From the NCBI GenBank assembly GCA_036924085.1, contig JAVGWX010000018.1:22283964-22347963 (forward strand): a stretch of DNA of 64,000 nucleotides. The letters run 5' to 3'. Shown piece after piece: positions 56,313-64,000 of this stretch. A model generated the notes under the pieces. The model was not told the DNA's origin. It ran no database searches and saw only the letters and a list, made by a program, of their open reading frames with translations. Position 1 is the stretch's first letter. Every line of letters starts with the position of its first letter. The stretch is from Ariolimax columbianus (Eukaryota; Mollusca; Gastropoda; Stylommatophora; Arionidae). The position numbers were made by a program, and so were the translations under genes.

Positions 56313-57000
56313 AGAACTTCACAAACCAAAACAACATAGTAAAATCAGTCAACTAACGTTGACAGAAAATCAGGTATTACAGATAAGAAACTCTAAAACA
56401 TAACAAATGTATTGACCACTAATGGGAGGTGCAACAAACACACAGTTTCTACAGTGATTCAAATTATTAAATCAATTTTTTTTTTAAATCCTAAAAAAAA
56501 AAAAAATTTAATTTTAATTTGTTAAAAAAATATTAAAAAAAAAAATTTTGGATCTGCTTCAAGTGCTTAACTTAGATCAGTTTTAAAATATGTTTTCATT
56601 TGCATTGTTTTAATGTGTCCAGTCCCAGATAAAGACTATTTCAGCTGAAACGTCAGTACACATCTGTAAATGGTCTCGTTTAAAAACTCAGGTTAACTTT
56701 CTTGTATTCCAACCATTACTAGCAGTGAGTTTACTGCAGTCCCTAATGGAAGCCATTACGAAGAGATTAGCAGCCACACAACAAGTCTAGACAATGATGC
56801 TGGAAGCCAAAGAAGATTCTTCTAGTAAGGACAATAGCTCTACTTGTTTCTTTAATGGTTAGGCTCTTCAGACTAGCGCTGAATCTATGTGTTACACTAC
56901 CACAGCAGACATGGACATACAAACTATAACACACAATAATTATAACTATTCAACTTAGCGAATATAACCGATTATTGCTAGATGATCTAGTATTATTTCA
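56313..57000. other. No gene recognised
   Basis: AT-rich, with A and T runs at 56475-56545. No coding or array structure was recognised. Confidence 0.4.
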
Positions 57001-57510
57001 ATTTTTGATCAGATAAGATTAATGTCTATTTCCAGTTCAGTTCAAACAAGATTAATGTCTATTTTCTTTTCAGGTCAGACGTGACTATTTTTTGTTCAGA
57101 TCAGACAATTTCAGTGGCTATTTCCAATTCATATCAGATAAAAACAATGTCTATTTCCAGATCATATCAGACAAAAACAATGTCTATTTTCAGTTCAGAT
57201 CAGACAACATCAGAGGCTATTTCCAGTTCAGATCAGACAAAAAAACAATGCCTATTTCCAGTTCAGATCAGACAAAATCAATGTCTATTTCCAGTTATTA
57301 AACAGGATTAATGCCTATTTCCAGTTCAAATCAAACAAGAGTAATGCCTACTTCCAGTTAAGATCAGGAACGATTAATCAATATTTCCAGCTCAGATCAG
57401 ATATGATTAAATTTTATTTCATGTTCACTTCAGATAAGATAAGAAGCTATTTTCAGTTCAGAACAGACAATATCCTTGGCTATTTTTAGTTCAGATCAGA
57501 CAAGATCAGT
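57001..57510. repeat. Degenerate tandem repeat, ~33 bp x ~15
   Basis: Unit CTATTTCCAGTTCAGATCAG plus ACAAGATTAATGT. Unit lengths of 30-36 bp and many substitutions. Older than the homogeneous arrays in the window. Confidence 0.88.
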
Positions 57511-57584
57511 TGAAGTTGGCCTGCAATGGATACCCAATATATAGCATCTTATTGGCATGATTTCTCCTACCCATCTCACGGTGT

Positions 57585-57825
57585 TATCCTTTCACATATA
57601 TTGGTGCCTTCCTCTTGCATGTTAGCTATCCTCCCACATATATTGGTGCCTTCCTCTTGCATGTTAGCTATCCTCGCACATATATTGGTGCCTTCCTCTT
57701 GCATGTTAGCTTTCCTCCCACATATATTGGTGCCTTCCTCTTGCATGTAAGCTATCCTCCCACATATAGTGGTGCCTTCCTCTTGCATGTAAGCTATCCT
57801 CCCACATATAGTGGTGTCTTCCTAA
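57585..57825. repeat. Minisatellite, 42 bp x ~5.5
   Basis: Unit ATATTGGTGCCTTCCTCTTG plus CATGTTAGCTATCCTCCCACAT. Open on both strands because 42 is divisible by three. A loose relative of the unit reappears at 58266-58290 (ATGCCTTCTTCTTGCATG). Confidence 0.95.
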
Positions 57826-58075
57826 GCAGCATGACCTAGGGACGAAATGTCTGTTTCACAATCACAACGCATCGGATTCGAATCATGCTGTGTCAAATTT
57901 GTCAGACACTGCTTTTTTCTTGGTGCGATCGCGTGAGCGTCTGCATACTGAGTTACTTACAATCGTCTCAACTGGTCATCTTGCCACTGGTCCAAGGTAA
58001 CTCGGGTCAAGAGAGTGAGGTTGATGATTAGTGCATTATCGTTCTCCCTATAATCCAAATACAGTGCAAGCTACA
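57825..58075 (+). repeat. tRNA-headed SINE between two arrays
   Basis: Head CAGCATGACCTAGGGACGAA and CATCGGATTCGAATCATGC (B box). The body CTTGCCACTGGTCCAAGGTA, AGAGAGTGAGGTTGATGA, TATAATCCAAATACAG is shared with 33770-34050. It separates the 42-bp and 18-bp arrays. Confidence 0.82.
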
Positions 58076-58215
58076 TCATCAAAGTAAGCTACATCATCAA
58101 GGCAAGCTACATCATCAAAGTAAGCTACATCATCAAAGTAAGCTACATCATCAAGGCAAGCTACATCATCAAAGTAAGCTACATCATCAAAGTAAGCTAC
58201 ATCATCAAGGCAAGA
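58070..58215. repeat. Minisatellite, 18 bp x 8
   Basis: The unit is AAGCTACATCATCAAAGT with an alternate AAGGC variant in a regular pattern (AGT, GGC, AGT, AGT, GGC, AGT, AGT, GGC). The pattern implies duplication of a three-unit, 54-bp block. Confidence 0.95.
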
Positions 58216-58644
58216 AAAACTACCTGATGATGTTGCCACCATCATGTGTGTTGGGCATCTATAAGTGATGCCTTCTTCTTGCATGTTTTCTATCTATTGC
58301 CCATTCAGTATGGTGTTCATCAAGCTGTTATGTCTTTTGTATGACTAAAATATAACGGTTCGACTGATTTTTGTTCATTAATTATCTTTCATCCATAACT
58401 CGTCCGTGCTTTTCATAAATCTGTGATATTATTTTTGTCAATATTAGAGTTTAATTAATCAATAACTTAATGAAAACATTTATCAATTTCTATGGAGCAT
58501 TAATCTTTAACATGCCATACTTTTATGTCATGGTCCATCTGCGTCTACTGAATCCACATGTTGTCAGTAATTTTGATATTTTCATCAAGCCTTGAATGAG
58601 TAGGCCTGCCTCTGTTTCTCTTGCCTATGTGGTTCCTTCTTCTC

Positions 58645-58985
58645 CTTTGTTTGTCTCAATCTCCCGCTACCAAGCCCTGAAAAGGGCTTTGCAAGTAGCA
58701 GGATATTGTCCAGAGCACGGAATGCATTGTGTCATAGTTTACAGCTTGACTGCGATAGTTACACCTTTCGGTTCGACACATCCAACTTCAGCTGACATTT
58801 TTGGGTACCTGATTAGCCTTCACTCTTCGATCCCTTCTACTTAGCCAGTCTGCTCTGTTTCAGCATATTATCCAGGATCACCACGTCAAGGTGTAGAAGG
58901 GTCTTGGCAGCGCTGGTTTACTGGCCCTGATGCTAGCTGTCAGCTATGGGTTGCTGACCTCTGCAGCTCATCATCTTGATCCCAT
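58645..58985 (-). repeat. (GAA)n-tailed dispersed repeat, near full length
   Basis: CAATCTCCCGCTACCAAGCC, GCTTTGCAAGTAGCAGGATA, ACAGCTTGACTGCGATAGTT, TGGCCCTGATGCTAGCTGTC. Close to the copies at 37585 and 40400. It abuts the LINE relic at 59025. Confidence 0.87.
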
Positions 58986-59024
58986 TATGTGGTTCCAGAA
59001 CAAAGACTGTCTTGTAATGGTATC

Positions 59025-59700
59025 AACTGGTTTCCTTAATGCAAGGAAAACCCGCCAACCCATTGATGTCATCTGCAAAACAAAGGTTGGTAATCATTCG
59101 GCCCCCTATCTTGACAGTAACAATGTGACCTCCAAGTACCTCACTCATAATTCCCTGAAGGAATACATCGAAAAGAGTTGGAGAGAGTGTACAACCCTGT
59201 CTCACACCAACTGATTTGCGAAACCAGTCCCCTCGCCTCCCATTCACAAGAACTTGTCATACAGGTGTTCAAGGACCGTTATAATATTTCCGTTGATTTT
59301 ATACATCCTCATGGTTGCCCATAGCGCTTTATGCCATATCCTATCAAACGCATTCTTAAAATCAACAAACACATGATACAGTTTTTGCTGCTGTTCTAGA
59401 TATTTGTCGCTTAGCAGCCTTAAATTAAATATCTGTTCTGTAGTGCTTCTTCCTTGTCTGAACCCTGCTTGCTCCTCAGCGATGATGTTCTCTGCTTGGG
59501 GTTTCAATCGGTCGAGGATTATTCTAAGCATGACCTTGCTAGGTTGGCTGATGAGGCTTATCGTTCTGTAATTTGGGCACAGCTTTAAGTTTCCAGACTT
59601 ATGTAACGGTATAACCATTAATTTTGTCCATAAATCCGGCCAGTTTCCTGTCGCCCATCCCAGTTCAACCTGCAGCAAAGTGATGTTTGCTCTGATGTGC
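59025..59700 (-). pseudogene. LINE reverse transcriptase fragment (palm)
   Basis: Minus strand, 59678-59244: VIPLHKSGNLKLCPNYRTIS, LISQPSKVMLRIILDRL, EEQAGFRQGRSTTEQIFNLR and FVDFKNAFDRIWHKALWATM (motif A with its catalytic aspartate). After a frame change, 59247-59023: VGVRQGCTLSPTLFDVFL (motif B) and NLCFADDINGLAG (motif C, FADD). The catalytic triad is thus still readable. Truncated on both sides. Related to RTE-like LINEs. Confidence 0.92.
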
Positions 59701-60104
59701 TAGCTCTACATAATAAGCCCCCTTTACAAAATGTCTCTAACTGCCCTCTACAACATATTCGGAAGGTTTCAGTGGTTCTATTCTTTGGTCCCACAGATTC
59801 AAACAGATGAAGTCACTTAAAAAGTCACAATTTAATTATACACATTTACCATGAACTTGTCATAGTTATAGAAATTCCATTTCTAAATGGGTTAGATAAT
59901 GATATTCTTGTATCCTAACTGAAGATATATACACATATCATATTACATAACTATATATATACATATTTCACTTGTCACAATCCCATCATATTAATGTATT
60001 TCAAAGATATAGTTTCATAATCTCTTGTCATTCTAGTAAGATTATCTAGAGTCATTTCATTACTCAATGTCATAGTTGCCGAAGCAACAACCAGGTTTGA
60101 CAAA

Positions 60105-60240
60105 TTTAACAAAAAAAATGTTTAGTCACAATTGAATCACATAAATTTATTTCAAATTTGTCAGTCTCGGTTTAAAAAATGTTTAGTCACAATTGAATCA
60201 TATAAATTTATTTCAAATTTGTCAGTCTCGGTTTAAAAAT
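60105..60240. repeat. Tandem duplication, ~62 bp x 2
   Basis: AAAAAATGTTTAGTCACAATTGAATCA through TTGTCAGTCTCGGTTTAAAA occurs twice with one substitution visible (CACATAAA versus CATATAAA). Split quote: first 20 bases are AAAAAATGTTTAGTCACAAT. Confidence 0.9.
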
Positions 60241-60384
60241 CATTGATAAATTTGTGTCCCAATATACTGTCTACAAATAATCCTGATTGATCATGTTGTC
60301 CCAATGCATCGAACATTACAAAATTGATATTTACTATAATGCCTTTCTGGTTGATGTTTAAAATGATATTTGATACTGTTAAAA

Positions 60385-60905
60385 ATACACTAGCATTTTC
60401 CTAATGTTAAATATATGCTAGCATTTTCCTAGTTTTAAACATGTAATACCAGTATTAGTTTTATACTTACATTTCCTAGTATTAAACATATACTTACATG
60501 TGTTAGTATTCAATATATGCTTACATTTCCCTGTATTAATAATATGCTAACCTTTCCCAGTATGAAATATATGCTTACATTTCCCAGTATGAAATATATG
60601 TTTGAATTTCCCAGTATTAACTATATATACTAACATGTCTCAGTATTAAATATATATACTAACATTTTCTAGTCCTAAATATATATATTAACATGTCTCA
60701 GTACTAAATATATATACTAACATTTCCCAGTATTGAATATATATACTAACATTTCCCAGTATTAAATATGTACTAACATTTCTCAATATTAAATATATAC
60801 AAACATTTCCTAGTATTAGATAGTACTTTTACTTCCCAGTATTAAATATATATATACATTAAATTTTCAAATCTTAAATATATACAAACATTATTTTGCT
60901 GTTAC
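60385..60905. repeat. Degenerate AT-rich tandem repeat, ~27 bp
   Basis: Units like AACATTTCCCAGTATTAAAT plus ATATACT, about 18 copies with variable length. Strong divergence, no coding. Confidence 0.85.
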
Positions 60906-61560
60906 ATATACGCTAACATGTATCTGGCATGAAATGTTTGTTATCATTGTTCTGCTGGCAAAAATATACTATAATTTGTCAGCTGTTATATATGCTAATA
61001 TTGGCATTAACTATTTGCCACAGCTCTCCTGCTGTTAAATAGATATTAACGCTTGCCAGATTATACATAAACACTAATGTCTTCATGGAATTAACATATT
61101 TAGCAAAGAAAGTTAAAAATGAGCATTATCTAAGTTGCAAAAAGGGTGTCCATTTCTATAAAAGCAAATTGCCATTCTCTGAGAAACGAAAGGCTTAATA
61201 AGCAGAAGGCTGGAGGCTACTAAATGCAAGATTTGTAAAAAAAAGAAATCAACAAAACGAGGCTCGTGCAGACAAGGTGCTAACTTGCAGTTAAACAATG
61301 TCACTTTTTCGTACATCTAACAAATTGTGCAGTCTTTGGGGACTCCGGGGGATAAACTTTCTCTCTTTCGGAGGAAGAGCGAAGAAAGTCTCCAACTGAA
61401 AGGGAAAAAACAGGTCAGACACAAGCAAAACAAAACAGGAAGACCAATCATGTTCAGACATTTAGTGATGACCAGATCACTGTAGGATGGACAAATGCAG
61501 CGTCGTACCTACTGTTAAGGGGCTTACACGAGTGTGAGGGTTAATGGGGTGGTTATTGCT
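60906..61560. other. Unassigned; weak exon-like segment at 61322-61395
   Basis: On the minus strand a good polypyrimidine tract and CAG precede 61395, and 24 codons with GDFLRSSSEREKVYPPESPK run to a GTTAGA at 61321. It resembles, very loosely, the DFL-S motif of the MICU N-terminal lobe, but the EF-hand 1 exon that should lie between it and 48057 was not found. Not called as an exon. Confidence 0.2.
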
Positions 61561-61564
61561 CTTT

Positions 61565-62040
61565 CTCAGGTTTGGCTGAGCGGTTTGGTTACCAGTCTCC
61601 AGACCAACGGAGTATGGGTTTAAAACCCAGGTAATGCATTTGTTTTATTTATTTAGGATCTGATTGCTATCTGAGTGGTCTGTTAGGGTCTTTGTGTATG
61701 ACAAAGACAAGAATAGCACCACTGCATCACAGAGCGCATGTCGTAAGAGGCGATTAACTGTGGGACATGGCATAACACCAGGTTAGCTGGTTTGTTTAGA
61801 GCAGCATAAATGGTGCCTAAGAGGTTGCGGATCTACTTTGCTCTAGTGTCTATTAAGATGAACTCGCACATCGGTTAACCACCTAACGGAGCAGAGTATT
61901 AAGCTGCTCAAGCCTAGCCCGCTAAGCAGGAAATCCTTTTCCCGGCTATAACCAGCTCATACCAGAGCTGGAACCTGCACAGGGGCATCTGCCCCTGTAG
62001 AAGTACACGTCGACTAAGAACTAAGAAGACTCTGATTGCA
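61565..62040 (+). repeat. tRNA-headed SINE with long body
   Basis: Head GTTTGGCTGAGCGGTTTGGT (A box) and ATGGGTTTAAAACCCAGGT (B-box region), body with GACAAAGACAAGAATAGCAC, CATGTCGTAAGAGGCGATTA, GGACATGGCATAACACCAGG and CTATTAAGATGAACTCGCAC, then CCCCTGTAGAAGTACACGTC. It is the longest copy of a body whose fragments lie at 2570, 7135 and 16015. Confidence 0.8.
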
Positions 62041-62955
62041 GACCTCTGTAATGGAAATAGAATCTAAAATGATTAACATTTTTTCTGGCCTCTTTTTGGC
62101 GAGACCTGACTCTATCTACAATAGAAAAAGTTCTTTTGGTTAAATCCACTACCATAATAAGGTGACAGATGACCTGGCTTCAGCCTTGATGAGTTCATAT
62201 CACGTCATATTATATGATACCTGTTGGGCTGGTTTGGGCCATGTCTTGCCTTAAGAGAAAGACTGCTCACGAAACATGAGACTTCAATTCCTGCCCACCT
62301 CTAGTTGGATTGTTTCATGCAGGATTGTCTTATGCACGGTCCTTATCGTATTTTTTCTCCAGATTCTTTATAAAACGAGTTTTTTCACTGCATCCCATTT
62401 ATTGAAATGTTTCTAAAACATTCTTTAAAACCACAAAGATTGCTCCTCACTCAGCTGAAGATCGATCCATATGAAAAGTGGTTTATCCTATGCCATGAAT
62501 TAGAGAAACTTCTACCATATTAAAATTGTACTGAACTGTTACAAACCTTCAGTCTCAAACTGACACCATGGCAGTTGTTCTAGTCTCTGTAAAACAAGGA
62601 GCTCTACTAGAAATCTTTTGAGCAACGTTCTTATATAACGGTGCGACCGAGAACCATAACCTAAACACTTTTCGGGGTCGATTCTCATAAGACGTTGAAC
62701 ATTCTACAGTGATCTGTGGTGCCCTGTGCATTAGTGACACATTCAGTTCAAATTGGAGGGGGTTTGGGGAGAGGGCTGGTGATATTAAGGACAGTAAAAC
62801 GTAGCTATTATTGTGTAAACTCATGTTATTGACCACTTGCTGTCTAGAGGCGGATGCTTAACTCCGAGTGTTAATTGCCTTTCTGTATTATTCCATGGGG
62901 TAGGAAGGGCGTGAGCAACACATTAATGAAGCGGGTAAACCTCGTTATTGGCGTT
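62041..62955. other. No gene recognised
   Basis: A minus-strand open frame at 62555-62836 has no recognisable domain or splice context. Nothing else was identified. Confidence 0.4.
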
Positions 62956-62969
62956 AATACTGGCGTACT

Positions 62970-63670
62970 GTTGTTTGATGAGTTTAATCTTAATCATAGT
63001 ATCAGTGAGGTACTTTTGTTTGATGAATTTAATCTTAATCATAGTATCAGTGAGGTACTTTTGTTTGATGAGTTTAATCTTAATCATAGTATCAGTGAGG
63101 TACTTTTGTTTGATCAGTTTAATCGTAATCATAGTATCAGTGAGGTATTTTTGTTTGATGAGTTTAATCTTAATCATAGTATCAGTGAGGTACTTTTGTT
63201 TGATGATAATTTAATTTTAATTATAATAACAGTAAGGTATTTTTGTTTGATGAGTTTAATCTTAATCTCTGTAACAGTGGGGTACATTTGTTTGATGAGT
63301 TTTTTAAATTTTTTTCTATTTTTGTGTTTTTTCTATCTTTATTGCTCTAATCCCCAAGGCGGTGTGCATTGCCCTGTGGTTTTTTATTTTGCGCCTTAGG
63401 CCCAGTGCATCCGACTTCAGCATGTATTTTATTTAAGGGTCTACTTCCTCCTGCATTTTCTAAGTTTTTGCTTCCTCGGGGTAACGGCCGGTGCTGTGAT
63501 GGGGATTGAACCCAGCACCTTCCGGTTGTGAGCCGTGTCACTTAACCACTAGGCCGCGCTGTCTCCGTTTGATGAGATTAATCTTAATCCCTGTAACAGT
63601 GGGGTACTTTTGTTTGATCAGTTTACTCTTAATCACAGTAGCAACGGGGTACTTTTGTGTAACAGTGATG
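62970..63670. repeat. Tandem repeat, 45 bp, interrupted by a SINE
   Basis: Unit TTTGATGAGTTTAATCTTAA, TCATAGTATCAGTGAGGTAC, TTTTG, five to seven copies at 62970-63305. Copies resume at 63570-63660 after the SINE. The remaining stretch to 64000 carries a looser, ~26-bp GGGTACTTTTGTCTTAAGGT unit. Confidence 0.92.
63325..63570 (-). repeat. tRNA-headed SINE inserted in the 45-bp array
   Basis: Third copy of the family at 26325 and 37077, minus strand: head CGGCCTAGTGGTTAAGTGAC and GCTGGGTTCAATCCCCATC, body GGAAGCAAAAACTTAGAAAA, GCACACCGCCTTGGGGATTA. GTTTGATGAG lies on both sides (about 63290 and 63568), which fits a target duplication although the array unit itself carries the same string. Confidence 0.9.
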
Positions 63671-64000
63671 CTGGGATACTGTTGTCTTAATTAGGTAACA
63701 CCAGGTACTTCTGTCTCAATCATATTGCTACTCGAGCACATTTATCTTATTTACAGAAAAACTGGGTTATATTTGTATTAATTAAGATAACATTGGGTAC
63801 TGTTGTCTTAATCATATTGTTACGGGATATTCTTGTCCAAATTACAACAATACTTGAGTGTACTTTTGTTTTAAGGTACCACGGGGTACTTTTGTCTCAA
63901 GTTACTATGGGGTACTTTTGTCTTAAGGTACTACAGGGTACTTTTGTATTAAGGTACTACGGGGAACTTTTGTCTCAGTCATGTTATTACTGAGATATTT

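Noticed and set aside
56113..56352. Poly-Leu/Phe open frames on the minus strand
   Set aside because: They read through a (GAA)n microsatellite tail and have no other coding signal.
61322..61395. MICU N-terminal exon
   Set aside because: Splice signals look good, but similarity is limited to a DFL-S pattern and the intervening EF-hand 1 exon was not found.
62555..62836. 93-codon minus-strand frame as a gene
   Set aside because: No recognisable domain, no splice partners and no conservation evidence available.

Overview
This is a eukaryotic (metazoan) genomic window. Exons are short and split by introns with GT/AG splice sites, and non-LTR retrotransposon remains, tRNA-headed SINEs and Tc1/mariner-type relics occur throughout. 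Long minisatellite arrays make up a large share of the bases. The repeat style suggests a lophotrochozoan, perhaps a gastropod mollusc; that is inference, not proof. No bacterial operon, rRNA, CRISPR array or intact tRNA gene was seen.

The only host gene I can support lies on the minus strand. Six exons (48057-47962, 46010-45919, 38927-38823, 36091-36019, 32969-32861, 30139-29982) join in consistent splice phases. They encode the middle and C-terminal part of a MICU2/MICU3-type mitochondrial calcium uniporter regulator, including a canonical C-terminal EF-hand. The N-terminal exons (first EF-hand and targeting sequence) and the last exon were not found. About 0.63 kb of coding sequence is spread over 18 kb.

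Layout: 1-1.7 kb, decayed RNase H-bearing LINE; 2-10.4 kb, minisatellites (46, 35, 29 and 35 bp periods) between LINE and SINE fragments; 10.67-11.52 kb, internally deleted mariner; 12-14.4 kb, mostly unassigned; 14.4-17.1 kb, two RNase H LINE relics, one with a 51-bp minisatellite in its ORF; 17.4-23 kb, arrays of 35, 35 and 53 bp; 23.6-27.7 kb, LINE fragments, a Tc-like element with a nested RTE-type LINE, a SINE and a 24-bp array; 28.3-48.1 kb, the MICU gene, whose introns hold a near-intact RNase H LINE segment (30.85-32.15 kb), more LINE relics, and arrays of 25, 31, 39 (3.2 kb), 28 and 36 bp; 48.2-64 kb, degraded arrays, LINE and SINE fragments and AT-rich sequence.

The most interesting pattern is that at least three arrays (51, 39 and 25 bp) lie inside RNase H or zinc-knuckle coding sequence of LINEs, and their units align with it. 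This suggests retroelement ORFs as seeds for local minisatellites. Two arrays carry clear higher-order duplications that are exact multiples of the unit (741 = 19 x 39 bp; 248 = 8 x 31 bp), and the 53-bp array has a 1,037-bp shifted duplication. One MICU 5' splice site is part of a repeated sequence, giving a duplicate donor motif in the intron. Long ORFs inside arrays are by-products of units divisible by three and are not called as genes.
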